A DNA stretch of 55,536 nucleotides from Bacteroidota bacterium (GTDB taxonomy: Bacteria; Bacteroidota; Bacteroidia; Chitinophagales; Saprospiraceae), in assembly GCA_963169325.1 (NCBI GenBank), contig CAUJEY010000003.1:1-55536 (forward strand), read 5' to 3'. Positions 40,469 through 49,126 of this stretch are shown piece after piece. The translations under genes and the position numbers were made by a program. Under the pieces are notes generated by a model. It was not told where the DNA came from and did not search any database. It saw only the letters and a program-made list of their open reading frames with translations. How positions within the stretch are numbered: the first letter of the stretch is position 1; each line of letters opens with the position of its first letter.

Positions 40469-42562
40469 TTAGTAAACGCGGCTTACCCAGGCGCCCTGTT
40501 CCCGCACGTCGTAAAAGGGGATACCCAATACCTGACATTCCGATTTCCAACGCTCCACGCGCCCGCGACTGTTGGATGCATCGAACACGATCAGCCGGCT
40601 TGAGAATTGTTGCTGGCAATCGCTCAGCCGGAGTGTAGGATTATTGCGCAATACCAGCACATCGAGGTTCATAGGCGCCGCCTGCGACGGTTGTACCCAG
40701 CGCTTATCATCAATCACCGCCACTCTTTTTCCATAAAATTGGATAAAAGGCAGCCTGACGAACAAGTTGGGCGTGGTGCAGGTCGTGTCCGGTTTAATCC
40801 GGATACCATCCTGCACACCGTGCGCCCAGCGATTGGCCTGGGCTGCAAATTTTTCCTGCCGGGCCTGGAGTGAATCGGAGCAGGTGAACCGCGTGGTACC
40901 GTCGAAGAAGTCGAGCAAAAAATGCCGGTTGGCGTGATATAGGGTGACCTGGCGTTGTTGGATGTGGTGAATGGATTGCACCGCCCGACAAACGCCCAGC
41001 AAGACGAGCATACCCAGCGCTCCCAGCAGCAACCGGGGTTGGAAACGCAAAAACGCCCAGGTAAGAACTGCCATGAACACATACAACATCGCCGCGGCCC
41101 AGCCGGCGATCCAGATACCGGAAATCACGCTACCCGGCAACTGCTGAATACCCCGTATCAGGTAATTCATCCCCCACACCAGGCCATACAAGGCCCAGCC
41201 CAGCCAGGCGGCAAGGCCCGGGGCCAGTGCGCTCAACATGGCCAACATAGCGCCACCCCACAAAAACACCGCCCCGCCCAGTACTACCACCCACCCGGCA
41301 AGCCAGAAATACACGGGAAACTGGTGAAAATAGTACAGCGACAATGGCAAGGTTCCTAATTGAGCCGCCACGCCAATTAACAGGATATTCCATCCTTCTG
41401 CCGCCCATTTGGGCGGAGACGGTGTTCGTTTTTTTAACTGCGCATAAAAGGATACCATACCGGCCACGGCAGCATAGGAGAGTTGAAAACCGGCGTCGAA
41501 AAGAAAATACGGATTGAATGCCAGCAAACAGAAGGCCGAAGCGGCCAAAACGTTCCAGATAGAAGCCTGCCGGCGAATAGCCTTGCCCACCAAATAAGTC
41601 GAAAACATCACCGAGGCGCGCAATACCGATGCCGTAGCGCCCGTAACCAGCGTAAAAATCCAGATAGCAAGCAAAACCAGCGTTGTTTCGCCCCATCGCC
41701 GGGTACGCGCCGACCAGGGAATTCGGCGAAGCAAAAAAAGCAACCCGGCATACAAAAGTCCGACGTGTGTGCCGGAAACGGCCAGGGCATGCATCGAACC
41801 GGTTTCCGCGTAAGCGGTACGAAGGTCTTCCGACAGGTCGTCTTTGTAACCCACCAGCAGGGCAGAAGCCACCGCATATTCATCGGCACCCGGGAAATGC
41901 GCCTGCAATACAGCTAACAACCGGTCGCGCCACTGGAAGGCCACCCGCCAAAGCGGGTGGCCGAGACCAGAAGCTAAAACCCCAAATGAACTGTCTTTTA
42001 CAAAGGACTGGTAGTGAATATTCTGAAAATGGAGATACCGTTGATAATCGAACGCGTTCGGGTTGTTCGGCGGCATGGTCGGCTGTATCGCCGCCCGCAC
42101 CCAAAGACGGTCGCCGTATTGGAGGCGCTCCGATTCCGGTGTGATTTCCAGGAACAGCAGCACATTGCCGGTGCAGGCTTGCAGGGAGTCCGGCGCCGAA
42201 CCGGCAGCCTCCAGCCGGAGCGGTACTTTCAAACGCGCACCTTTCGACGGCGCATCGTACACGACACCGGCGAAAAAACCCGCTTTTGGGCAAATCCGGA
42301 AAAAGTGCCGGGCCTGGTGGCGCTCGTCGTGTGTTTGGCCCAAAAAATATCCCAGGCCCAGCAACAGGAAGAATAACAGGCTGCCAAACACCCATCGAAA
42401 GCGGTAGGCATACCGCTGTTTAGAGAGAAAAACAAGCAGGAGGCAACCGGCCAGTAACCCGAAAACCAGGCCCGGCAACGGCCGGTTTACCGCGGCGCCG
42501 GCAGCAATACCGGCAACCCAGGGCAGGAGCAAACGCAGGAATGGGATTTGACGCGGATTCAT
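40469..42562 (-). CDS. comEC: ComEC/Rec2 family DNA uptake channel
   Basis: A 697-residue inner membrane protein. The N-terminus has two membrane helices, then an OB-like soluble part (DUF4131; GVVYDAPSKGARLKVPL, ENV-like strands), then the Competence domain with DELSE-type region YKDDLSEDLRTAYAETGSMH and ALAVSGTHVGLLYAGLLFLL. The latter motif (SGxHxGL) is highly diagnostic. The C-terminal soluble part, from about 530, is only partly like metallo-beta-lactamase and lacks an HxHxDH metal motif, which is usual in Bacteroidota. It brings single-stranded DNA across the inner membrane. Its neighbour is the HhH protein downstream. Confidence 0.9.
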   Translation of the reverse strand: MNPRQIPFLRLLLPWVAGIAAGAAVNRPLPGLVFGLLAGCLLLVFLSKQRYAYRFRWVFGSLLFFLLLGLGYFLGQTHDERHQARHFFRICPKAGFFAGVVYDAPSKGARLKVPLRLEAAGSAPDSLQACTGNVLLFLEITPESERLQYGDRLWVRAAIQPTMPPNNPNAFDYQRYLHFQNIHYQSFVKDSSFGVLASGLGHPLWRVAFQWRDRLLAVLQAHFPGADEYAVASALLVGYKDDLSEDLRTAYAETGSMHALAVSGTHVGLLYAGLLFLLRRIPWSARTRRWGETTLVLLAIWIFTLVTGATASVLRASVMFSTYLVGKAIRRQASIWNVLAASAFCLLAFNPYFLFDAGFQLSYAAVAGMVSFYAQLKKRTPSPPKWAAEGWNILLIGVAAQLGTLPLSLYYFHQFPVYFWLAGWVVVLGGAVFLWGGAMLAMLSALAPGLAAWLGWALYGLVWGMNYLIRGIQQLPGSVISGIWIAGWAAAMLYVFMAVLTWAFLRFQPRLLLGALGMLVLLGVCRAVQSIHHIQQRQVTLYHANRHFLLDFFDGTTRFTCSDSLQARQEKFAAQANRWAHGVQDGIRIKPDTTCTTPNLFVRLPFIQFYGKRVAVIDDKRWVQPSQAAPMNLDVLVLRNNPTLRLSDCQQQFSSRLIVFDASNSRGRVERWKSECQVLGIPFYDVREQGAWVSRVY

Positions 42563-42646
42563 GGTACGGGTTGTTTCTGAAGCCGAAAATAGCCCGGCCG
42601 AATCCGTACTCGCAAGGGTTTGCCGCGTCGGAGAACATATTTATTG

Positions 42647-42683
42647 AAATTACATGTGAAATATTTATTTTCACATGTAATTT
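42647..42683. repeat. 15-bp AT-rich inverted repeat upstream of comEC
   Basis: AAATTACATGTGAAA and TTTCACATGTAATTT are exact reverse complements separated by 7 bp. The site is 85 bp upstream of comEC and 81 bp downstream of the ferredoxin reductase stop, both on the minus strand. It could be a terminator for the reductase gene or an operator for comEC. The palindromic ACATGT core and AT-rich flanks favour a protein-binding site. Confidence 0.55.
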
Positions 42684-42763
42684 ATAATCAATAAATTAAA
42701 TCAAAATTATAACCCCTGAAAAGAAAAATCTTAGTAGAATAAGACGCCATGATTATTCGCCTC

Positions 42764-43870
42764 TTACATATCATACGAAATCTCCACCAGTTCCGTCTCC
42801 GCATGCGACTGGCAGGTGAGGCAGTAGCCGGCTTTCACCTCCTCGTCGTCGAGGGCGTAGCAGGCATCCATTTTTACTTTCCCCTGAATTACTTTAGCCA
42901 TGCAGGTAGAGCAGGCGCCGGCGGTGCAGGAATATGGCGCATCATGTTTTTCCCTGACCATTACATCGAGAATCGTGGCGCCATGCGGAATGGTTGTTTC
43001 AATACGTTTGCCGTTCAGGTGAACGATCAGCCGGGCGCCGGTTTCACCCGAGGCCAGGCTGAACTCGCCCGGGGTATGGGTAGGGTTGACGAAATGTTCA
43101 GTATGGATTTGTTTGGCCGGGATGCCGCGTTCCAGCAAGGCAATTTTCACCGTATCGGCCATATTCCCGGGTCCGCAAATGAAATAGTGACAATCCTCTT
43201 CCGGTCCGTGTGCCAGATTTTCGTCGAGATACCCCGTTACGGCGCGCGCATCGATACGCCCTGTTTTACCGGCCCAATTGGAGGTGTATTTTTTAAAAAT
43301 ACCTAAAAAACTTCCGGCGGCCTCCTTTTTAGGCTGACTGATGATATGCTCCACAAACAATTGTCCGGTATACCGTTCGGAAAGCCGCTCCAATTCCTCG
43401 CGAAAGATAATGCTCTCCTCATTTCGGCTGCCGTAAAGCAAAAATATAGCGCTCATCGGCTCGCCTTCAAGAATGGTTTTCAGGATAGATAAAAGCGGCG
43501 TGATCCCGCTACCGGCTCCAAAAATGTAATAGGTACGGCGTTTTTCGGGATTGACCGGGATAAAAAAGCGCCCGTCGGGCGGCGCAATCTCCAGGGTATC
43601 TCCTTCCTTCACCGAATCGTGTAAAAAGGTGGACATTTGCCCGCCTTCAACCTTTTTTACCGTCACGGCAAAACGCGGTTCCAGCGGGCTGGACGACATG
43701 GAATACGAACGACGCACTTCATGGCCGCCCATTTCGCGGCGTACGGTAATATGCTGTCCCTGTTTGTAGGCAAACATTTCCTGTAAGTCCGCTGGAATTT
43801 GAAATTCGAGGGTAACCGTGTCGGCGGTTTCCGGAGTGATTTTATTAACTTTGAGCGAGTGAAAATCCAT
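42764..43870 (-). CDS. Ferredoxin-fused NAD(P)H reductase (PaaE-like)
   Basis: The ATG at 43870 starts MDFHSLKVNKITPETADTVT. The 368-residue protein has a ferredoxin reductase half followed by a plant-type 2Fe-2S ferredoxin. FAD binding is seen in RRSYSMSSSP and NAD(P) binding in YYIFGAGSGITPLLSILK and ICGPGNM. The 2Fe-2S cluster cysteines are in SCTAGACSTC, with the fourth in GYCLTCQ. The architecture is that of PaaE and of hydroxylase reductases. It diverges from alkB across 69 bp, so it is the likely electron donor to AlkB, replacing separate rubredoxin and rubredoxin reductase. PaaABCD genes are absent, arguing against a phenylacetate role. Confidence 0.88.
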   Translation of the reverse strand: MDFHSLKVNKITPETADTVTLEFQIPADLQEMFAYKQGQHITVRREMGGHEVRRSYSMSSSPLEPRFAVTVKKVEGGQMSTFLHDSVKEGDTLEIAPPDGRFFIPVNPEKRRTYYIFGAGSGITPLLSILKTILEGEPMSAIFLLYGSRNEESIIFREELERLSERYTGQLFVEHIISQPKKEAAGSFLGIFKKYTSNWAGKTGRIDARAVTGYLDENLAHGPEEDCHYFICGPGNMADTVKIALLERGIPAKQIHTEHFVNPTHTPGEFSLASGETGARLIVHLNGKRIETTIPHGATILDVMVREKHDAPYSCTAGACSTCMAKVIQGKVKMDACYALDDEEVKAGYCLTCQSHAETELVEISYDM

Positions 43871-43893
43871 GCTGTCGAACGCTTTAAAAGGCG

Positions 43894-43922
43894 CAAAAAT
43901 ACGGCTGCGAAACAACAAACAA
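43894..43922 (-). promoter_or_regulatory. Candidate promoter of the ferredoxin reductase gene
   Basis: On the minus strand, TTG (43920-43922), an 18-bp spacer and TATTTTTG (43894-43901) match the Bacteroidota consensus. The -7 box is 23 bp ahead of the ATG at 43870. The AlkB promoter must overlap this same 69-bp gap or lie inside the reductase gene. Confidence 0.5.
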
Positions 43923-43939
43923 GGACACATAGTTGAACG

Positions 43940-45013
43940 ATGAAAGATTTAAAATACTTATTGGCCTATATTCTTCCGGCAAGTACCTGCCTGGCGCTGG
44001 CTTTTCTGGGTTTCTGGAGTTGGGCTACCGTGGTGCTGAGCTTCGCGATCATCCCGTTTCTGGAATTGGTGCTCCCGCAGTCCACCGCTAATATCCCACC
44101 CGAAATGGAGGAAAACCGCTCCCGACGCCGGCTGTTCGATGTATTGTTGTACCTGAACCTGCCGGTATTGTTTGCCCTTGTGGGCTGGTACTTATATGTG
44201 ATTCAAACTCAAAATTTAATTTTTTTAGAAATGGCCGGCCTGACGCTGAGCACGGGCATACTGGTTGGGGCCATAGGGATCAATGTGGCGCATGAACTCG
44301 GCCACCGCGCCAGGCGATACGAACAGATTATGGCCAAGTGGATGTTGCTCACTGCCCTGTACCAGCATTTTTTTATCGAACACAACCGGGGGCACCATAA
44401 AAACGTAGCCACCGATCTCGATCCGGCCTCGGCACGGCTGGGCGAACCGGTGTTTACATTCTGGTGGCGTTCTGTAGCCGGGGGCTGGCGCAATGCCTGG
44501 CGGCTCGAGCACGAACGCCTGCAAAAAGCGGGGCTGCCGTATTGGAGCCGGCACAACGAGATGCTGCGCTTCCAGATTTGGCAACTGTTGTGGCTTGCCG
44601 GCATCGGTCTGCTACTGGGTGTTAAAGCCCTGTTAGGGGCCCTCGCCATTGCCCTGATCGGCATTTTGCTACTGGAAACGATCAACTACATTGAACATTA
44701 CGGCCTGCGCCGGCAATTGTTGCCCTCCGGTCGGCCGGAACCGGTCACGCCGGCCCACTCCTGGAACAGCGACCACGAACTGGGCCGCATTTTCCTGTAC
44801 GAACTGACCCGGCACAGCGACCACCACTACAAGGCTACCCGTAAATATCAGATACTGCGGCATTTGGACGAAAGTCCGCAGCTGCCGCTCGGCTACCCCG
44901 GCAGTGTGTTGCTGGCTTTGGCGCCGCCGCTATGGTTCAGCGTGATGGATGAGCGGGCAAAAATCAGCAGGAAAAAATTGGTTGCCGATGCCCCAAACCC
45001 GTTAGAAAACTAA
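43940..45013 (+). CDS. alkB: Alkane 1-monooxygenase
   Basis: A 357-residue integral membrane di-iron hydroxylase. Helices lie at about 7-23, 26-44, 68-88, 95-115 and 215-245. All histidine boxes are present: HELGH at 118-122, EHNRGHH at 147-153, NYIEHYG in the third quarter and RHSDHH at 291-296. HSWNSDHELGR follows the NYIEHYG block. These motifs and topology are diagnostic of AlkB-type medium-chain alkane hydroxylases, though related xylene monooxygenases and fatty-acid omega-hydroxylases share them. It oxidises the terminal methyl of an alkane using electrons from a partner. That partner is most likely the divergent ferredoxin-reductase. No rubredoxin is seen in the window. Confidence 0.93.
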   Translation: MKDLKYLLAYILPASTCLALAFLGFWSWATVVLSFAIIPFLELVLPQSTANIPPEMEENRSRRRLFDVLLYLNLPVLFALVGWYLYVIQTQNLIFLEMAGLTLSTGILVGAIGINVAHELGHRARRYEQIMAKWMLLTALYQHFFIEHNRGHHKNVATDLDPASARLGEPVFTFWWRSVAGGWRNAWRLEHERLQKAGLPYWSRHNEMLRFQIWQLLWLAGIGLLLGVKALLGALAIALIGILLLETINYIEHYGLRRQLLPSGRPEPVTPAHSWNSDHELGRIFLYELTRHSDHHYKATRKYQILRHLDESPQLPLGYPGSVLLALAPPLWFSVMDERAKISRKKLVADAPNPLEN

Positions 45014-45070
45014 ATATGTTGGGGATTTTCTGCTGGAGCCAAACCATCTATGTCATACTAAAAATAAAGG

Positions 45071-46795
45071 ATGAAAAACATCTACCTCTTATTCGTTTGC
45101 CTGATTGCTTGTCTGAGCTGCACGGCGCCCAAACCATCTGAAAAGGCCACCCTTTTACTCTTCAACGGCAATTTTTTTACCGCCGACAGCATCCGGCCCC
45201 ACGCCACCGCAATAGCCATACAAGGCGATAGTATCCTGTACGTAGGCGACGAGGCCGGCGCGCGCGCGCTGGCTGGAGATAAAACCCAAACCCTGGATTT
45301 GCAGGGCGCTTTTGCCATGCCCGGCTTTATCGAAGGCCACGGGCATTTCCTGGGCATCGGCCAAAGCCTGCAGAACCTCAACCTGATGAACACCCAAAGT
45401 TGGAACGACATCGTCGGATTGGTGGCGAAGCAAGTAAAAACCACCCCGGCAGGCGAATGGATCGAAGGCCGGGGCTGGCACCAGGAAAAATGGATCGAAC
45501 CGGCCGGACAAACCGTCAATGGATATCCGTATCACTACGCGCTCAGTGCGGTATCGCCAGAGCATCCAGTGGTATTGGAACATGCCAGCGGCCACGGCCT
45601 TATCGCCAATGCCAAAGCCATCGAACTGGCCGGTATAAGCCGCGAAACATCCGACCCGGTGGGCGGCCGCATCGTACGTGACGCATCGGGAAACCTGACG
45701 GGCGTATTTGAAGAAAATGCGATGGAACTGATCGACAAGCCCCTTAACGAGTGGAAAAACAAACGTTCCGAAGCAGAAAAACAAGCGGCTTTCGACAAAA
45801 CTGCTGCTCTGGCCGCGCAGGAATGCCTGGCTAAAGGCATCACATCTTTTCAGGATGCCGGCAGCAGTTTTTGGCAAATCGAACAGTACCGCCGCCTTGC
45901 CGAAAAAGGGCAGCTCCCGCTCCGGCTTTGGGTGATGATCGGCCATCCCAAACCCGAAGATTATCCAAAATTAGCCGGCTTCCCCCAGATCGGTCTGGGC
46001 AATGGTCATCTCACGGTACGGGCCGTGAAAGCTTACTTCGACGGCGCCCTCGGGTCGTACGGCGCCTGGCTGCTCGAACCGTACACCGACAAACCCGGCC
46101 ATTATGGCCAAAATACCAACCCGGTGGACACTATCCTCAGCCTTGCCCGCCTGTGTCGTAAAAACGCGCTTCAACTCTGCGTACACGCAATCGGCGACCG
46201 CGCAAACCGGGAGGTGCTGGATGTTTGCCAAGCGATGCTCCCTTCCGTTGAGGACGGCAAGCCGGGGCAGGCAGATTTGCGATGGCGCATCGAGCACGCC
46301 CAACACATCGATGCGCAGGATATTCCGCGATTCGGGCAACTGGGCGTCATTGCCGCCATGCAGGCGATCCACTGCACAAGCGACGCCCCATTCGTCGTCA
46401 AACGCCTCGGCGAACAACGCGCCCGCACGGGTGCTTATGCCTGGCGCAGCCTGCTGGATTCGGGCGCCCACCTGAATAACGGCACCGACGCCCCGGTGGA
46501 AGATGTGAACCCTTTGCCCAGCCTGTATGCCTCCGTGACACGCAAACGACCGGACACGGGACTGGAATTTTTCCCCGAACAAAAAATGACACGCGAAGAA
46601 GCCCTCTACTCCTATACCTTGTGGAATGCGTATACCGCATTTGAAGAAAAGGAAAAAGGATCGGTCACGCCCGGCAAACGCGCCGACATCGTAGTGTTGT
46701 CGAAAGACTTGTTGAATTGCCCGGCAGAAGAAATTTTACAGGCACAGGTGTTAAAAACTATTGTAGGAGGGGTTATAAAGTACAGCCGGCAGTAA
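45071..46795 (+). CDS. Amidohydrolase family 3 lipoprotein (YtcJ-like)
   Basis: A 574-residue lipoprotein with Cys17 in IACLSC. A TIM-barrel amidohydrolase of family 3 follows: GHGH at about 89-92 supplies the first metal histidines, VHAIGDRANREVLD and WRIEHAQHID the further ligands, and NGTDAPVEDVNPL the Asp near the active site. Length and pattern match YtcJ-like proteins, whose substrates are mostly unknown. The end, GSVTPGKRADIVVLSKDLL, is the standard composite beta-sheet domain. It lies 57 bp after alkB on the same strand, so it may be co-transcribed, but a functional link is not obvious. Confidence 0.9.
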   Translation: MKNIYLLFVCLIACLSCTAPKPSEKATLLLFNGNFFTADSIRPHATAIAIQGDSILYVGDEAGARALAGDKTQTLDLQGAFAMPGFIEGHGHFLGIGQSLQNLNLMNTQSWNDIVGLVAKQVKTTPAGEWIEGRGWHQEKWIEPAGQTVNGYPYHYALSAVSPEHPVVLEHASGHGLIANAKAIELAGISRETSDPVGGRIVRDASGNLTGVFEENAMELIDKPLNEWKNKRSEAEKQAAFDKTAALAAQECLAKGITSFQDAGSSFWQIEQYRRLAEKGQLPLRLWVMIGHPKPEDYPKLAGFPQIGLGNGHLTVRAVKAYFDGALGSYGAWLLEPYTDKPGHYGQNTNPVDTILSLARLCRKNALQLCVHAIGDRANREVLDVCQAMLPSVEDGKPGQADLRWRIEHAQHIDAQDIPRFGQLGVIAAMQAIHCTSDAPFVVKRLGEQRARTGAYAWRSLLDSGAHLNNGTDAPVEDVNPLPSLYASVTRKRPDTGLEFFPEQKMTREEALYSYTLWNAYTAFEEKEKGSVTPGKRADIVVLSKDLLNCPAEEILQAQVLKTIVGGVIKYSRQ

Positions 46796-46841
46796 AAAAA
46801 ACGTTTTTATAAAAAAAAACCGGATGTTTCAATGGAAAATC

Positions 46842-46849
46842 TACCTTTG
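46842..46849 (+). promoter_or_regulatory. Candidate -7 box for the DUF3276 gene
   Basis: TACCTTTG matches TAnnTTTG and lies 43 bp ahead of the GTG start at 46893. A transcription start near 46857 would give a leader of about 35 nt. Confidence 0.45.
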
Positions 46850-46892
46850 CTCGCAACTGTTTAACAAATTTTTCTAACAAAACGTAAGACAA

Positions 46893-47555
46893 GTGGAATA
46901 CGGGCATTTTAAGCGGAGAGACCAGGGTAATTTCCGCGACCGGAGCGACAACCGTGACCGGGGTGACAATCGGGATCGGGGAGATAGCCGTGACCGCGGA
47001 GGTTTTCGCGACCGGGGCGATAATCGGGATCGGGGCGATAGCCGCGACCGCGGAGGTTTTCGCGATCGGGGTGATTTCCGCAGCCGGGAACGGGACAACG
47101 ACCGGGACCATGAGGAGAGCGTGTTTTCCAAACGCGTACGGGCCGGCAAACGCCGCACCTATTTCTTCGATGTACGCAAAACCAAAGGCGAAGACTTCTT
47201 TATTACCATCACGGAAAGCACCCGCCGTGAAGACGGGTTTGGCTACAAACGCCACAAAATTTTCCTTTATAAAGAAGATTTTAACCGCTTTGCCGCTTCC
47301 CTGAACGAAGTGGTCAACCACGTAAAAACCGACTTGATGCCAGACTTCGACTACGAAGAATTCGATCGCCGTCAGGCCGAGTGGGAAGCGCAAAATCGCG
47401 ATGCTGAAGGCGAAGAACAGGAGGAAGAGGTCGAAGACAGCGTGAAAACGCAGGAGGATGCGAGCGAAGTAGAAGAGGAGAACGATGCCGAGGAGCAGGA
47501 AGAAAAAGGCGCCGGCAAAACGCGGTCAAAAGATGATGACGAAATGACCTGGTAG
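46893..47555 (+). CDS. PUR-alpha-like DUF3276 nucleic acid-binding protein with Arg/Asp/Gly repeats
   Basis: A GTG start at 46893 gives 220 residues. Residues 1-75 are almost pure Arg, Asp, Gly, with repeats of the form DNRDRGDSRDRGGFRDRG. Residues about 77-140, VFSKRVRAGKRRTYFFDVRK, ITITESTRREDGFGYKRHKIF and NHVKTDLMPDF, are the PUR-like domain of the Bacteroidota DUF3276 family, known in Borrelia and eukaryotes as an RNA/DNA-binding fold. The last 60 residues are strongly acidic (EGEEQEEEVEDSV). The layout of a basic-acidic repeat arm, PUR fold and acid tail suggests an RNA chaperone or cold-shock-like factor. The repeat arm is longer than I expect for the family. Confidence 0.82.
   Translation: MEYGHFKRRDQGNFRDRSDNRDRGDNRDRGDSRDRGGFRDRGDNRDRGDSRDRGGFRDRGDFRSRERDNDRDHEESVFSKRVRAGKRRTYFFDVRKTKGEDFFITITESTRREDGFGYKRHKIFLYKEDFNRFAASLNEVVNHVKTDLMPDFDYEEFDRRQAEWEAQNRDAEGEEQEEEVEDSVKTQEDASEVEEENDAEEQEEKGAGKTRSKDDDEMTW
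46965..47072 (+). repeat. Two tandem 54-bp coding repeats in the DUF3276 gene
   Basis: Units at 46965-47018 and 47019-47072 are nearly identical, with 3 to 5 substitutions, and each encodes DNRDRGDSRDRGGFRDRG. The unit is a multiple of three, so copy-number change would lengthen or shorten the arm without a frameshift. Shorter RDRGD copies flank it on the left. Confidence 0.8.
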
Positions 47556-47612
47556 CCTTTGCGGCTATCCGGATATTGTCCGTGAAAACATAATCATTTC
47601 ACGATAAAATCT

Positions 47613-47656
47613 AAAGCGAAGCTTCCCACCGATGGGGTTGCTTCGCTTTTATTTTT
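47613..47656 (+). terminator. Rho-independent terminator after the DUF3276 gene
   Basis: AAAGCGAAGC and GCTTCGCTTT pair in an outer stem of 10 bp, with CCCA...TGGG pairing inside and a T-rich tail (TATTTTT). It lies 57 bp after the stop, in the 230-bp gap before the citrate synthase gene, which otherwise shows nothing definite. Confidence 0.75.
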
Positions 47657-47785
47657 GAAAAATATCAGTTTCCGACAAATACGGGCTTTTTTCAACCGTC
47701 CGGCTAAAAATCGTAACTTTACCCGGTAAATCTTGTTACGCCTGAAATAAAACCATTTTACTTCTCATTTCGCTCTATTGTTTAT

Positions 47786-49120
47786 ATGGATCCGCTTAAA
47801 CAGCTATTTCACGAAAAGTCGCAGACTCTTGGCAAAGAAGTCAAGGCATTGTTACAAGCCCACGGCGACAAAAAAGTTGACGACGTTGTACTCGAACAAG
47901 TGTATGGCGGCATGCGCGACATTACATGTATGATTTGGGAACCTTCCTTGCTCGATGCAGAAGAAGGCATCCGTTTTCGCGGATATTCTATACCCGAACT
48001 ACGTGAAAAACTGCCCCGCGCGGCAGGCGGCGGTAAGGAGCCGCTGCCGGAAGGTTTGTTCTGGCTCATGCTGGTTGGTGAAATCCCAACCAAAGAGCAG
48101 GTCAAATGGCTCACCGAAAACTGGGTGCGCCGCTCCAATGTACCCGAACACGTATTCCGCGCTATTGATGCCCTGCCCTTGGAAACGCACCCCATGACCC
48201 AACTGTCGGTAGGGGTGATGGCTATGCAAAATACCAGTGTTTTTGCGCAGCGGTACACCTCCGGCATGAACAAAACTGAATACTGGGACGCAACTTACGA
48301 AGATACCATGTACCTCATCGCGCGGCTCCCGCGCGTAGCGGCTTACATATACCGTCGGGTGTATCGCGGCGCCGATCAGATTCTGCCCGATATTTCGCTC
48401 GACTGGGGCGCAAACTTCGCGCACATGCTCGGCATGGAAGACGCCGGTTTCCGGGAGTACATGCGCCTATTCCTGACCATCCACGCCGACCACGAAGGCG
48501 GTAATGCCTCGGCCCATACAACCCACCTCGTAGGTTCCACCCTGAGCGATCCCTACCTGGCCCTGAGCGCTGCCATGAATGCCCTGGCAGGTCCGCTGCA
48601 TGGCCTTGCTAACCAGGAGGTGATCCGCTGGATACAGAAAATGGTAGACACCCTGGGCACGTCGAAACCTACCCGCGAACAAATCGGCGACTACGTAAAA
48701 AGCACACTTGCCAGCGGACGCGTTATCCCCGGATACGGTCACGCCGTGCTGCGCAAACCCGACCCGCGTTTCATGGCGCAACGGCAATTTGCCGAAGACA
48801 ATGTGCCCGACAACGACCTCGTTCGGATCGTGTGGAAAATTTTCGACGTGGTACCGCCCATCCTCTCCAGTCTCGGTAAGGTGAAAAACCCCTGGCCGAA
48901 CGTGGACGCCCATTCCGGCGCCCTGTTGGTTCACTATGGACTGAAGGAGTACAATTATTACACGGTGCTTTTTGCCGTGAGCCGCGCACTTGGCGTATTG
49001 GCAGCCCAATGTTGGGCCCGCGCGCTGGGTCTGCCGCTCGAACGGCCGAAGTCGGTGACAACCGAGTGGGTAAAAACGTTTCTGGTAAAAGAATACAATG
49101 CAGAGTTGGTAGAGGGCTAG
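47786..49120 (+). CDS. Citrate synthase, eukaryotic-type
   Basis: A 444-residue enzyme that condenses acetyl-CoA and oxaloacetate. The catalytic set is seen as His in GPLHGLAN, His in GYGHAVLRKPDPR and Asp in NVDAHSGALL. HADHEGGNASAHTTHLVGS is also typical. The opening KEVKALLQAHGDKKVDDVVL, VYGGMRDITCMIWEPSLLDA and the GIRFRGYSIPELREKLP stretch fit the long mitochondrial-like type, as opposed to the GltA type with an N-terminal beta domain. That type is common in Bacteroidota. It is monocistronic, and the next gene is convergent with a 6-bp gap between stops. Confidence 0.94.
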   Translation: MDPLKQLFHEKSQTLGKEVKALLQAHGDKKVDDVVLEQVYGGMRDITCMIWEPSLLDAEEGIRFRGYSIPELREKLPRAAGGGKEPLPEGLFWLMLVGEIPTKEQVKWLTENWVRRSNVPEHVFRAIDALPLETHPMTQLSVGVMAMQNTSVFAQRYTSGMNKTEYWDATYEDTMYLIARLPRVAAYIYRRVYRGADQILPDISLDWGANFAHMLGMEDAGFREYMRLFLTIHADHEGGNASAHTTHLVGSTLSDPYLALSAAMNALAGPLHGLANQEVIRWIQKMVDTLGTSKPTREQIGDYVKSTLASGRVIPGYGHAVLRKPDPRFMAQRQFAEDNVPDNDLVRIVWKIFDVVPPILSSLGKVKNPWPNVDAHSGALLVHYGLKEYNYYTVLFAVSRALGVLAAQCWARALGLPLERPKSVTTEWVKTFLVKEYNAELVEG

Positions 49121-49126
49121 TGGAGG

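Noticed and set aside
40469-42562. Metallo-beta-lactamase activity at the ComEC C-terminus
   Set aside because: No HxHxDH motif is visible in the C-terminal soluble region, so nuclease activity is not claimed.
42764-43870. Phenylacetate degradation (paa) cluster
   Set aside because: Only the PaaE-like reductase is present; the hydroxylase subunits are absent and the neighbour is alkB.
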